Origin: Rhizobiaceae bacterium
Lineage (GTDB): Bacteria > Pseudomonadota > Alphaproteobacteria > Rhizobiales > Rhizobiaceae
Reading direction: 5' to 3'
NCBI GenBank assembly: GCA_029233925.1
Contig: JARGOX010000026.1
Span: forward strand, 27,898 to 91,897
Length of the DNA: 64,000 bases
The notes under the pieces: model-generated
Databases searched by the model: none
The model's input: the letters and a program-made list of their open reading frames with translations, nothing else
Told to the model about the DNA's origin: nothing
Shown here: piece after piece, positions 33,593-42,675 of the stretch
Numbering within the stretch: position 1 is the first letter of the stretch
Layout of the letters: every line of letters begins with the position of its first letter
Position numbers and translations under genes: made by a program

Positions 33593-35704
33593 ATGAGTTT
33601 GGTTGGTCACAGGGCCGCGCTAATGTTGGGAAGCGCCGCATTTATCCTGTCCACAGGCATAGCGGTCGTTATGGCGCAGGACGCGGCAAATACGCCAAAT
33701 GAAGACGCCATCAAGGCAAGCGAAGAAACCGCCAGTAATGGCGAAAAGAAAGGTCGGGTCACGGCCCTTGATCGTCTTGTCGTCGGTGCGGGCATTGAAA
33801 AGGTGGCCATTGATACGCCGCAGGCCGTTTCGGTCGTTGATCAGGCCGATATCGACAATCTGCAGGCAACGGAAATCACCGATATTGTGGACAATGTTGC
33901 CGGGGTTAACGCCACCGGCGGGGCAGGGGCTTTGGGCCAGGGCTTTAACATGCGCGGTATCGGCGGCTCTGAAAGTTCGGCGGAAAAGGGCCGGATCATC
34001 CTGAACGTCGATGGGGTCAACAAGTATTTCGAGCAATACCGGATGGGTGGGCTGTTTACGGATCCTGAACTCTACAAACAGGTGGAAATCCTGCGCGGGC
34101 CTGCGTCGTCGACGCTTTACGGTGCCGGGGCACTTGGCGGCGTCGTCAATTTCACCACCAAGGATGCATCTGATTTTCTGACGGGCGACCTGAACACGGT
34201 CGTGCGTTTGAAAGGTGGCTATGAGACCAATGGTGAAAACATGCTCGGTGCGGCGATTCTCGCCCACAGGTTCAATGAAAATGCTGAATTTCTGCTGTCG
34301 GGAAACTATCGCAGAGCCGGCAATTACACCACCGGCGACGGCAGCGAAATGGTCGGCATGGAGATGGATTCACCCAATGGTCTGGCCAAGGGTACCTTCC
34401 ATTTCGGTGAAAATCTGGAGCAGGAACTGCGGGTCTCCTATCAGCAGTATACAGCCACCGAAAATGATCAGGAATACAACAAGATCAATGGGGGATCCCA
34501 GGTCTTCGGCCCCATCGACAAACGCGTTGTGACCGACAAGACGGCTATCATCGCCTATCAGAACGAAGCGGCTGACAATCCCTTTCTGGATCTCAATATT
34601 CAGGCGTCCTATTCGGATACATTCAATGATCAGACATTGGATGGTGGCGGTTCTGCCTACAACAATTCCGACTACGGTTATGAAACCTATCAGGTCAATG
34701 TCGACAATACGTTTGATCATATTGGCAAAAAGTTTGAAAACTATCTGACCATCGGCAATCAGACGGCCTATCTGATACGCACACGCGACGGCTCGGATTC
34801 GTCGACGCATCCGGAAGGCAACGAATTTCAATCCGGGTTTTTTGTTCAGAACGAATTTATCTGGGATGAGCGCCTGACCATCATCACCGGGACACGGCTG
34901 GACTATCAGCTGTTGAATGCCGATGAAAATACGACCCAGCCTGCAGGCACACCGAATGTGGATGATTGGGCTTTCTCGCCGAAAATTGCCGCCCTGTACA
35001 AGGTGACGGACGACTTTTCCGTCTTCGGCTCCATCGCTCATACGGAACGGATGCCGGGCCTCGATGAAATCTATGACAGCGTTTCAGGCCCGGTCAATTA
35101 CATGGGGTTGGAAAAGGAAAAATCCAACAATTTCGAGATCGGCTTTGCTTTGTCCGGCTATGATCTCCTCGCCGATGGTGACGGTGTTCAGCTCAAGACA
35201 ACGGCCTACTATAATGACATCACAAACCTGATCGAGGACGGAGGACGCATCGCAAGTCCGCGTTTCACCAACACCGGTCATGCTGTCATTTACGGTGCAG
35301 AAGTCGAGCTGTCCTACGATTCGGACGCTTTCTACGCCAATGCCGGATATGCCTTCGCCCGTGGCGAAAACAAGTCGGATGGCGGTGCTCTCAATACGGT
35401 CGCACCGGACGAATTCTTCTTCACGCTGGGCAAACGCCTGCCTGAGCAGGGGATCAATTTTGGCTGGACCAGCCGTATTGTCGCCGCCCAGAACGACACT
35501 GTTACCAGGCCGACAACGGCTGCCTTCGACACCCATTCAGCCTATTTCAACTGGGCACCGGTCGAAGGTCCACTGGTTGGTTGGGAGACGCAGTTCCGCG
35601 TCGATAACATATTCGACGAACAGTACGACGAATATCTCGAAGGCTACCCCAGCAGCGGGCGTTCCTTCAAATTCACGCTTGTCAAACAGTTTGGATGGTC
35701 ATGA
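33593..35704 (+). CDS. hmuR: TonB-dependent heme/hemoglobin receptor
   Basis: A 703-aa outer-membrane receptor. A signal peptide (LGSAAFILSTGIAVVMAQ-DA) leads into a TonB-box-like stretch (TALDRLVVGAG), a plug domain (TPQAVSVVDQADIDNLQATE, NMRGIGGSE, LRGPASSTLYGAGALGGVVN) and a 22-strand-type barrel ending FKFTLVKQFGWS. Heme specificity is inferred mainly from the divergent hemP-hmuSTUV genes. I prefer the ATG at 33593 (MSLVGH), which has GGAG about 10 bases upstream, because the ORF-track start adds 31 hydrophilic residues ahead of the signal. It heads an operon that also encodes its energy system. Confidence 0.93.
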   Translation: MSLVGHRAALMLGSAAFILSTGIAVVMAQDAANTPNEDAIKASEETASNGEKKGRVTALDRLVVGAGIEKVAIDTPQAVSVVDQADIDNLQATEITDIVDNVAGVNATGGAGALGQGFNMRGIGGSESSAEKGRIILNVDGVNKYFEQYRMGGLFTDPELYKQVEILRGPASSTLYGAGALGGVVNFTTKDASDFLTGDLNTVVRLKGGYETNGENMLGAAILAHRFNENAEFLLSGNYRRAGNYTTGDGSEMVGMEMDSPNGLAKGTFHFGENLEQELRVSYQQYTATENDQEYNKINGGSQVFGPIDKRVVTDKTAIIAYQNEAADNPFLDLNIQASYSDTFNDQTLDGGGSAYNNSDYGYETYQVNVDNTFDHIGKKFENYLTIGNQTAYLIRTRDGSDSSTHPEGNEFQSGFFVQNEFIWDERLTIITGTRLDYQLLNADENTTQPAGTPNVDDWAFSPKIAALYKVTDDFSVFGSIAHTERMPGLDEIYDSVSGPVNYMGLEKEKSNNFEIGFALSGYDLLADGDGVQLKTTAYYNDITNLIEDGGRIASPRFTNTGHAVIYGAEVELSYDSDAFYANAGYAFARGENKSDGGALNTVAPDEFFFTLGKRLPEQGINFGWTSRIVAAQNDTVTRPTTAAFDTHSAYFNWAPVEGPLVGWETQFRVDNIFDEQYDEYLEGYPSSGRSFKFTLVKQFGWS

Positions 35705-36150
35705 AAAAAAGCAAACGACATTTTCCCGCATGCCTTGGATTGGCAGTCCTGACATTCTGTGGAGCGGCGTCACCCGCCGCTTCACAGGAGCCCACAGCCA
35801 AAGGGCAGCTGTCACTCGAACTCAACAATCTTGCAACCACCGATACCGGCTGTCTGGCAACCTTCATGGTCAAGAACGGTTTTGAAAAGCCTCTGGAGAA
35901 AGTGGCTTTCGAAATTGTATTGTTCGGTAAAACCGGACTGGTGGATCGTATGTTGATCCTCGATTTCAGCCCCTTGACCGTGGGCAAGACGCGGGTCCGT
36001 CAATTTGAACTGGATGGTGCGTCCTGCCCCGATATATCGCGTGTCCTCGTCAATGACACGGCCAGTTGCGAAGCCGACGGTCAGCCGAGCCGTGCATGCT
36101 TGCAGGAGCTGAAGACATCAACCCCCCTGTCTGTCGAATTCGGTACCTGA
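35701..36150 (+). CDS. small exported protein of the heme/TonB operon
   Basis: A 149-aa protein of unknown family. It has a signal peptide (FPACLGLAVLTFCGAASPAASQ) and a mature beta-rich part with four Cys residues (GCLATF, GASCPD, ASCEAD, ACLQEL) that could form two disulfides. Its ATG overlaps the receptor stop (ATGA), so it is translationally coupled. The position between receptor and exbB suggests a periplasmic partner of the receptor or TonB complex. I do not assign a function. Confidence 0.8.
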   Translation: MKKSKRHFPACLGLAVLTFCGAASPAASQEPTAKGQLSLELNNLATTDTGCLATFMVKNGFEKPLEKVAFEIVLFGKTGLVDRMLILDFSPLTVGKTRVRQFELDGASCPDISRVLVNDTASCEADGQPSRACLQELKTSTPLSVEFGT

Positions 36151-36220
36151 TCATTGCTTCGCCAGAGGCCTTTCCAAAGAACCGGAAACACTCCGCATGA
36201 ATGAAACTGGATCCTGATTG

Positions 36221-36931
36221 ATGATTGATAATCTGTTTTTGACATCGGCCTCGCTGGTAAAGCTGGGCGGTCCCGTGGTGGCAATCCTGATGGTGCTGTC
36301 CGTCCTGGCTCTTGCGATCATCCTGATGAAACTCTTTCAGTTTGCGGTTCAAAGAGTTGGTCGGCGCAATCAGGTGCAACAGGCATGGATGCTCTGGTCA
36401 CATGGTGATACGACCGCCGCGCTTGCCGTCCTCGATCGCGATCGTTCGGCGGTGGCATCCGTATTGGGTGTCGCCATTCGTCTCGGTGCGCAGGCCGGCG
36501 TGCCAAGACATGTTGTCGAGGAAGAGGTCGGGCGTGTCGCCGTCACCCGTATCTATGGTTTGCAAAGGGGGCTGCGTGCGCTGGATGCGATTGCACAGAT
36601 TGCCCCTTTGCTGGGGCTTTTCGGAACCGTCATTGGCATGATTGAAGCGTTTCAGACGCTGCAGCAGGCGGGCAATTCCGTTGACCCCTCGATACTTGCC
36701 GGCGGCATCTGGGTGGCCCTGTTGACGACCGCCACCGGGCTGGCTGTCGCCATGCCGGTCTCCCTGGTTTTGACCTGGTTTGAAAGTCGCATCGAAAACG
36801 AGCGGATCGCCATAGAAACCATGACGACCAAATTGATGTCTCAGCAGAGCATTCTGGCCGCGAAAGCCTCCAAGAGTGGCGAAAAGCAGGTAGTTCAACT
36901 CGGGGAGCGGATTGGTCATGCCTCTTATTGA
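36221..36931 (+). CDS. exbB: ExbB-type proton channel subunit
   Basis: A 236-aa MotA/TolQ/ExbB-family protein. It has three hydrophobic helices: LGGPVVAILMVLSVLALAII near the N-terminus, and two near the C-terminus within IAPLLGLFGTVIGMIEAFQ and ILAGGIWVALLTTATGLAVA. The GLFGTVIGM and TTATGLAVA segments are the family signature. It forms the pentameric ring of the TonB motor. The last 14 bp overlap the first exbD gene. Confidence 0.94.
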   Translation: MIDNLFLTSASLVKLGGPVVAILMVLSVLALAIILMKLFQFAVQRVGRRNQVQQAWMLWSHGDTTAALAVLDRDRSAVASVLGVAIRLGAQAGVPRHVVEEEVGRVAVTRIYGLQRGLRALDAIAQIAPLLGLFGTVIGMIEAFQTLQQAGNSVDPSILAGGIWVALLTTATGLAVAMPVSLVLTWFESRIENERIAIETMTTKLMSQQSILAAKASKSGEKQVVQLGERIGHASY

Positions 36932-37310
36932 CCAGCCAATGGTGCGGCGCCGCAGGTTGTCTTTGACCTCGTTGATCGACGTCATTTTCCTACTTTTGCT
37001 GTTCTTCATGTTGTCATCGACCTTTACCCGCTTTGCCGAGGTTGACATTGTCGCCGGTCGTGCCGGTCAATCCATGACCACTGACAATCTTCCGGACGTT
37101 TTTATCCGCCTGGGAAAAGACGGTGACTGGAAGATCAACGGCGCAGCCTTGAGTGATGCCGACGCCATGCAGGAAATTGCCCGGCTGGAAGAAGCCGGCG
37201 CCAGGACGGCTGTTCTGGTGGTGCGCGAGGAAGTGTCCTCACAGGCCTTGATCGACGCTCTTGAGACTCTGGCAGAAAATACCGATCTGGCCATAGCGGT
37301 GGCGGGCTGA
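36918..37310 (+). CDS. exbD: ExbD-type TonB motor subunit, first copy
   Basis: A 130-aa ExbD with one N-terminal membrane helix (SLTSLIDVIFLLLLFFMLSS) and a periplasmic domain. The essential membrane Asp is present (Asp21 in LIDVIFLL). It sits inside the ExbB pore and carries protons to drive TonB. GGGAGCGG lies upstream of the ATG inside the exbB end, so the genes overlap. A second, divergent ExbD gene follows 3 bp later. Confidence 0.94.
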   Translation: MPLIDQPMVRRRRLSLTSLIDVIFLLLLFFMLSSTFTRFAEVDIVAGRAGQSMTTDNLPDVFIRLGKDGDWKINGAALSDADAMQEIARLEEAGARTAVLVVREEVSSQALIDALETLAENTDLAIAVAG

Positions 37311-37313
37311 ACC

Positions 37314-37754
37314 ATGAAAAAACTGCCTCGCCCGGCCGAAAAGCCACCAAGGGAAAATACCATTGCGCTGATCAATATCGTATTCCTGATGCTGATCTTC
37401 TTCCTGATCGCCGGAACGATCGCACCGCCTCTGGACAATGACGTCGAACTGATAAAATCCAGCGATGCAGATCCTGCCGAGCCGCCCCATGCCCTGTTCA
37501 TCACCGAGGACGGTGTCCTGAGATTTCAGGGCAAGTCGGTGACGCCTGCATCTTACATTGCGCTGGCGCGTGAACAGGGTATCGGCACAGACAGTGATAA
37601 TGGAGACCTCGATGCTGCACAGGAGGTCGGCCTGTCGGTGAAGATCGCTGCGGATGGAAAGCTGCCGGCAACCGGATTGATCGCAGTCATTGACCAGTTG
37701 AAAAATGCCGGTGCGGGCAAGATCACCATTATTACAGAAAGGAAAACGCCATGA
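37314..37754 (+). CDS. exbD: ExbD-type subunit, second copy lacking the membrane Asp
   Basis: A 146-aa ExbD paralogue with one N-terminal membrane helix (TIALINIVFLMLIFFLIAGT) and a periplasmic domain longer than in the first copy. At the position of the proton-carrying Asp it has Asn21 (codon AAT). The rest of the ExbD helix pattern is intact, and the gene is tightly packed (3-bp gap before it, ATGA overlap with tonB after it). It may pair with the first copy as a hetero-dimer in the ExbB ring. Confidence 0.9.
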   Translation: MKKLPRPAEKPPRENTIALINIVFLMLIFFLIAGTIAPPLDNDVELIKSSDADPAEPPHALFITEDGVLRFQGKSVTPASYIALAREQGIGTDSDNGDLDAAQEVGLSVKIAADGKLPATGLIAVIDQLKNAGAGKITIITERKTP

Positions 37755-38881
37755 GCTTGCGCTGGTGGCATCTGGCCATTGCAACGATGGCGTCTCTGGC
37801 AATCCATGGCGCTGCCGACTTCGCGCTGCGTGATGCAAAGGACCCCATCCAGGAGGAGGGCAGCGCACAGGCACAGATCAGCCTGCTCGGCAATGCCAGC
37901 CAGGATATGATCCTTGCCGGGCAAACGCCCCAGACGATCGTTGCAAGCGCTGCTGCTGCAGTTCAGCCGGTGCAGGCATCAGTGCACAAGCCGACTGAGA
38001 CAACAAAGGATCTTGCCAAGGCCAGCGTCCAGGCAATGGCAGCGCAGATCCCGCTCGCCGAGACGGCAAAACCAATCATCGCTGCGGCAAAGGTTGATAG
38101 CCCCAAGGGCAGCGCTGCGACGGCGCAACCGGCGGTTCCTGTGCAGCCGTCTCCCACACAAGAAGCTGCGGCCGCAGAACCAGTGGAATCAACCAGCCCC
38201 CGCGAACAATCCGTATCCGAAGCAAGGGTCGTCCGTGCACAAACAGCAAAGCCGGTAACCAGCATGCCACAGGACGTCGTGCAGGCACCGGAACCAAAGG
38301 TAGTGGAAACCGTAAAGCCGACGGCGGTAAAGCCGGTCGGGAGCCAGAAAACGGTGCAAGCAAAAGAGCCGGAACCTCTCAAGGCGGAAGAAAAGACAGC
38401 GAAGGTCAAGCCGCAGGAAAAAAACAAGAAGGTCGTCAAGCCTGCAAAAAAAGCTGACCGAAAGGGCAACACGGGAAACAACAAAAAGAGTGGCAAGGCC
38501 GGTCAGGCAGACGGAGGCAAGACAGGCACGGCGCGATCTGCCGGGAACAAGGAAAAGGGTGGTAAAAAGGGCACGGCCGGCAATGCCAAGGTTTCAAATT
38601 ATCCCGGAATCGTAAGGCGTAAATTGCGGCGTGCGCTGCGTTATCCAAAGAAGGCGCGTTCGAGAAAAATCCGCGGAACGACCGTGGTCCGTTTTAGTGT
38701 GACTGGATCCGGCGGCATCGCCAATTTGCGCGTGGCGCGCAGTTCAGGCTCAAAGGTTCTGGATGACGCCGCGCTTGCAACAGTGCGTCGGGCCGCGCCG
38801 TTTCCCGGGATACCAGCAGAAGCCAGACGCAAGAGTTGGGTCTTTACGGTGCCTCTCGAATTTACGCCTGGTCGTCGGTGA
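37751..38881 (+). CDS. tonB: TonB energy transducer
   Basis: A 376-aa TonB. An N-terminal membrane anchor (LAIATMASLAIHGAADFAL, containing the expected His) is followed by about 250 residues of Ala/Pro/Lys/Glu-rich low-complexity linker, increasingly Lys-rich towards residue 280. The C-terminal TonB domain is about residues 285-375 (YPGIVRRKLRRALRYPKKAR, GIANLRVARSSGSKVLDDAA, WVFTVPLEF). The linker is longer than in E. coli TonB. It overlaps the second exbD gene and delivers energy to the receptor. Confidence 0.94.
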   Translation: MSLRWWHLAIATMASLAIHGAADFALRDAKDPIQEEGSAQAQISLLGNASQDMILAGQTPQTIVASAAAAVQPVQASVHKPTETTKDLAKASVQAMAAQIPLAETAKPIIAAAKVDSPKGSAATAQPAVPVQPSPTQEAAAAEPVESTSPREQSVSEARVVRAQTAKPVTSMPQDVVQAPEPKVVETVKPTAVKPVGSQKTVQAKEPEPLKAEEKTAKVKPQEKNKKVVKPAKKADRKGNTGNNKKSGKAGQADGGKTGTARSAGNKEKGGKKGTAGNAKVSNYPGIVRRKLRRALRYPKKARSRKIRGTTVVRFSVTGSGGIANLRVARSSGSKVLDDAALATVRRAAPFPGIPAEARRKSWVFTVPLEFTPGRR

Positions 38882-38917
38882 CGCGAGCGACGAATGTTTA
38901 TTGGGAGGAACTTCAGA

Positions 38918-39373
38918 ATGTCGATTGAGCAGCGATATGCGAAAAACCAGGATCAGGGGCGCACAGGACAAGAGCGGTTTCAAGTCGAACTTCCGAGCAG
39001 CCTGAACGCAACGGCGCTTGCGCGGTCCGGCATCAAGACGAAAAAACAGTCGCTGGATGGAAAAAACCTGCTTTGCATCACCAATGGAACGATGCCGGCT
39101 CACCTCGAGGAGGTGGCATCGCTCTTCGGCGCAGGCATTATCCTGGCCGATGCCGAACATTGCCTTCGCGCGAACGCAGCGGATCTCATTCTTCCGCATG
39201 CCGATTGTGTGCTGTGTCCGCTCAGTTGCATTGATCCTGTCACCAGAACCAGCCTGCGCAGACATTGCCGATTGACCGGCAAATCGTTCATGCCCCTGCG
39301 CAACACCAGCAGAACCTGTCTGCGCCATGCCGTGATGCGTTACGCGGATCAGCTGCAGGACGTCAGCAAATAA
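38918..39373 (+). CDS. DUF2325 protein at the end of the heme/TonB operon
   Basis: A 151-aa protein whose C-terminal 95 residues match DUF2325: a CITNGTMPAHLEEVASLFG start, then the ANAADLILPHADCVLCPLSC segment and a basic KSFMPLRN stretch. The fold is probably Rossmann-like. Four Cys and several His residues (CVLCPLSC, RRHC) could bind metal or heme, which is inference. TTGGGAGGAA precedes ATG 38918. It begins 36 bp after tonB and belongs to the operon by position. No signal peptide is visible. The function is unknown. Confidence 0.85.
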   Translation: MSIEQRYAKNQDQGRTGQERFQVELPSSLNATALARSGIKTKKQSLDGKNLLCITNGTMPAHLEEVASLFGAGIILADAEHCLRANAADLILPHADCVLCPLSCIDPVTRTSLRRHCRLTGKSFMPLRNTSRTCLRHAVMRYADQLQDVSK

Positions 39374-39403
39374 CAGCACAGCTGGCCGTTTTTCATCGCT
39401 CCA

Positions 39404-41026
39404 TTATTGCGCCTTGTGCCCGGCCAGAATCATCTCCGCTGCCTTTTCGGCAATCATGACGACCGGTGAAGCGGTATTGCCGGAAACAATTTTCGGCATG
39501 ATCGACGCATCGATAACGCGCAGGCCGTCAAGGCCGTGGACCTGCAATCTGTCGTTGACGACTGCACGGTCATCCTGCCCCATCTTGCAGGTGCCGATGG
39601 GATGGAAAATGGTCGTCCCAATGTCGCCGATTGCGTGGAGAAGATCCTTCTCGCTGGTGACGGCCGGGCCTGGCAGAAGTTCCTTGGGGCTGTAACGCTT
39701 CAGGGCTTCGGCCTGCATGATTTTACGCACCTGACCAATGGATTTAAGCGCAACGATCCTGTCGCTTTCTGCTGCCAGGTAATTCAACCGGATGTCGGGC
39801 TGCACATCGCAATCAGTTGAGGCGGTATGGGTGCTTCCAACGCTTTCAGGGCGCAGGTTGCACACGGAAACGGTAATCGCCGGATAGGGATGCAGCGGGT
39901 CACCCAGCTTGTCCGTGCTCAAGGGCTGCACATGATATTCAAGGTCCGGTGTGTCGCGGGAGTCGTCGCTGCGCGAAAACATGCCCAACTGGCTGGGGGC
40001 CATCGACAGCGGGCCTGATCGGCGCAGCGCATATTCCAGCCCCATGGCAAGCTTGCCAAGCACGCTGTTTGCTTTGTGGTTCAAAGTCAGGGCATTGGAC
40101 ACGCCGTAGACCGTTCTGAGCTGCAGATGATCCTGCAGGTTTTCACCAACACCGGCCAGCGCATGGACAATTGGAAGGCCCAGGGAGGACAATATATCCG
40201 CACGCCCGATGCCGGAAAGTTCCAGTATTTTCGGTGAATTGATCGCCCCTGCCGTCAGCAGCACTTCACGCTGCGCCCGCACCTCGTGGATCTTGCCATC
40301 CTTGCGAAAGGAAACGCCTTCGGCGCGCTTGCCGTTCAGCAGAATGTGGTCCGTATGCGCTTCGGTGATCACCCGCAGGTTGGCCCGGTTGCGGACAGGC
40401 TTGAGAAAAGCCTTGGCCGCGTTCCAGCGGACGCCCCTGTTCTGATTCACCTCGAAAAAGCCGGATCCTTCATTCGTCCCGCTGTTGAAATCATCCGTTG
40501 GATGAATGCCGAACTCTTGAGCAGCTCTTTGAAAGGCGAGCAGAATATCCCAATTCACGCGCTGCTTGCTGACTTTCCATTCACCGCCGCTGCCATGCTG
40601 ATCGCTGGCTCCCAGATAATGGTCTTCTGTCTTGCGGAAATAGGGCAGAACATCATCCCAACCCCATCCCTTGTTTCCCATCTGGCGCCAGCCATCATAA
40701 TCGGCTGCCTGACCGCGCATGTAGATCATGCCATTGATGGATGTGCAGCCACCCAGAACCTTGCCGCGCGGATAAAGCAGGGTACGACCGTTCAGCCCCG
40801 GTTCCGGAGCCGTTTTCATCATCCAGTCGGTGCGCGGATTGCCGATGCAGTAGAGATAACCGACGGGAATATGGATCCAATGGTAATTGTCATGCTTGCC
40901 GGCTTCCAGCAACAAAACGCGCGTTTGCGGATCAGCTGACAACCGGTTGGCAAGGACGCAACCTGCCGGACCTGCACCGACAATGATGTAGTCGTAGTCG
41001 CCTTCAATTGTCGCTGAGCTTGCCAT
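39404..41026 (-). CDS. GMC-family FAD oxidoreductase (choline/alcohol dehydrogenase-like)
   Basis: A 540-aa GMC oxidoreductase. It has the FAD motif YDYIIVGAGPAGCVLANRLS, the second GMC signature LLTAGAINSPKILELSGIG, and the catalytic region with HPIGTCKMG and DASIMPKIVSGNT-ASP. Members oxidise alcohols such as choline, aliphatic alcohols or polyols. I start at MASSATIEG. It is the last leftward gene of the polyol/sugar cluster, 95 bp after the kinase, so an alcohol or polyol substrate is likely. It is convergent with the DUF2325 gene. Confidence 0.92.
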   Translation of the reverse strand: MASSATIEGDYDYIIVGAGPAGCVLANRLSADPQTRVLLLEAGKHDNYHWIHIPVGYLYCIGNPRTDWMMKTAPEPGLNGRTLLYPRGKVLGGCTSINGMIYMRGQAADYDGWRQMGNKGWGWDDVLPYFRKTEDHYLGASDQHGSGGEWKVSKQRVNWDILLAFQRAAQEFGIHPTDDFNSGTNEGSGFFEVNQNRGVRWNAAKAFLKPVRNRANLRVITEAHTDHILLNGKRAEGVSFRKDGKIHEVRAQREVLLTAGAINSPKILELSGIGRADILSSLGLPIVHALAGVGENLQDHLQLRTVYGVSNALTLNHKANSVLGKLAMGLEYALRRSGPLSMAPSQLGMFSRSDDSRDTPDLEYHVQPLSTDKLGDPLHPYPAITVSVCNLRPESVGSTHTASTDCDVQPDIRLNYLAAESDRIVALKSIGQVRKIMQAEALKRYSPKELLPGPAVTSEKDLLHAIGDIGTTIFHPIGTCKMGQDDRAVVNDRLQVHGLDGLRVIDASIMPKIVSGNTASPVVMIAEKAAEMILAGHKAQ

Positions 41027-41121
41027 TGCCTGTTCCCTGCTTCTTGCCAAACGTGTCATCCTATGATCACAGGCTTTATGACACGTTTTAATGTCCGTGC
41101 GTATTGAAGGATAATCGTGTT

Positions 41122-42675
41122 TTACCCAAGCTCATTTGTTACGGTAGTGCCATCATTAGCCAGAAGACCGGCTCTGCTCATACGGTTCCACAGCGGTAAC
41201 AGGACCTCCGACAGATCAGAATAAATCTTGTAGCGCTCGGCGTAGTGTCCGGACAATGACAAATTGGGTACATAGTGGCGATCGGATTGTGTCATGGCGC
41301 CGACCGCCGCCTCATAATCAGCGTATTGGCCAATGCCAACCGCCGCAGCGATAGCAACACCCAGCGCACCGGTTTCACTGGCTTTTGCAACCGTTACCGG
41401 AATCTCCAATATGTCGGAAAACATCTGCGGCCAGACCTGGCTTCTGGATCCGCCACCCGCAAGAGTCGCTGTGTCAAAGTGTATTCCTGCTGCAGCAAGC
41501 TGGTCGCAGTGGCGTTTGTGCTCGAACACAACACCTTCAAAAACCGCCCGTAACATATGGGCTTCCTTGTGCCACCCGGCCATTCCGAAATAGCCGGCCC
41601 GCATCTGGGCACCTTTGGCCGCACCATACAGGAAGGGAAGATAGACCGGGTCGTCAATAGACGGGGAAATGGAGGAAACAAGCTGATTGCAATAGGCAAA
41701 AGGATCCGCATCAAATCCCGCCCGTTCGACAAATTCGCGTGCATACCATTCAAGGTTTGCTGCGGATGTGGCGCTGGATTCGATGCTGACGAAGCGCTCT
41801 TTTCCGAAGGAGGAAACGTGAAATATCTTTTCGCTGACCAGAGGTTTGGCGGAGATGACCTGGTTGACACTCCAGGTGCCGGCAATGATAGACGCCTGGG
41901 CATTCTGCACAACACCGGAACCAAGGGCGCAAGCGACAACATCAAAAAGGCCAGCGACGACTGGAGTGCCTTGCGTGAGCCCGGTTGTTTCGGCAACCTC
42001 GGCCGTTACGCCGCCGATGACCTGGGTCGGGTCCAGCAGTTCCGGCAACAAGGGCCGTATTTCCGGCAAGCCATACAGGGCGTTGAGATCATCATCATAG
42101 CAGCAATCGGGCAACCGAAGCAGTCCGCAGCCGCTCATGTCGGAAATATCCGTTGTCCGTCGTCCCGTCAGTTTGTAGGCAATATAATCCTTGCACAGCA
42201 TCACAGTGCCAATCTGGCGATAAATCTCCGGCGTGTTTCTTTTAACCCAGGCCAGAAGTGTTGCGGTTTGCGATGGCCACGGTTTTTGCAGACACAACCT
42301 ATGCAGCGCTTGGGCATTGCCGGATGCGCCAAGCTTCTCAGCGAGTGCGGCACCGCGCGTATCCAGAGACTGGATGCCCAGAAGCGGTTCGTCGGCCTTG
42401 TCGAGCAGGTAGAGCCCGTTGCCGTGACCGGAGCATCCGATGCCGATAATCTGATGGGAATTGATCGATGCTTTTTCGATGCAATCCCGGATGACGGTCG
42501 ATGTATTGCGCCACAACTCGGCCAGGTCACGCTCCACATGACCGGGTTGCGGCGTGCTGGTCTGGCCATCCAGGGCACTGGCCGCGACCTGCCTGCCATT
42601 CAGGTCAAACAGGACTGCCTTGATGACAGTATTGCCGGCATCCAGACCCAGCAGATATGTTGTGCGTTCAGCCAC
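41122..42675 (-). CDS. FGGY-family carbohydrate kinase
   Basis: A 517-aa sugar or polyol kinase. The N-terminal phosphate loop YLLGLDAGNTVIKAVLFD and a catalytic-domain IGCSGHGNGLYLLD belong to FGGY domain 1; VFEGVVFEHKRHCDQL and TLAGGGSRSQVWPQMFSD belong to domain 2. Length and layout resemble LsrK and EryA. I take the GTG at 42675, which overlaps the aldolase stop by 8 bp; the upstream ATG at 42717 would overlap more. It probably phosphorylates the sugar or polyol imported by the adjacent ABC system. Confidence 0.9.
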   Translation of the reverse strand: MAERTTYLLGLDAGNTVIKAVLFDLNGRQVAASALDGQTSTPQPGHVERDLAELWRNTSTVIRDCIEKASINSHQIIGIGCSGHGNGLYLLDKADEPLLGIQSLDTRGAALAEKLGASGNAQALHRLCLQKPWPSQTATLLAWVKRNTPEIYRQIGTVMLCKDYIAYKLTGRRTTDISDMSGCGLLRLPDCCYDDDLNALYGLPEIRPLLPELLDPTQVIGGVTAEVAETTGLTQGTPVVAGLFDVVACALGSGVVQNAQASIIAGTWSVNQVISAKPLVSEKIFHVSSFGKERFVSIESSATSAANLEWYAREFVERAGFDADPFAYCNQLVSSISPSIDDPVYLPFLYGAAKGAQMRAGYFGMAGWHKEAHMLRAVFEGVVFEHKRHCDQLAAAGIHFDTATLAGGGSRSQVWPQMFSDILEIPVTVAKASETGALGVAIAAAVGIGQYADYEAAVGAMTQSDRHYVPNLSLSGHYAERYKIYSDLSEVLLPLWNRMSRAGLLANDGTTVTNELG

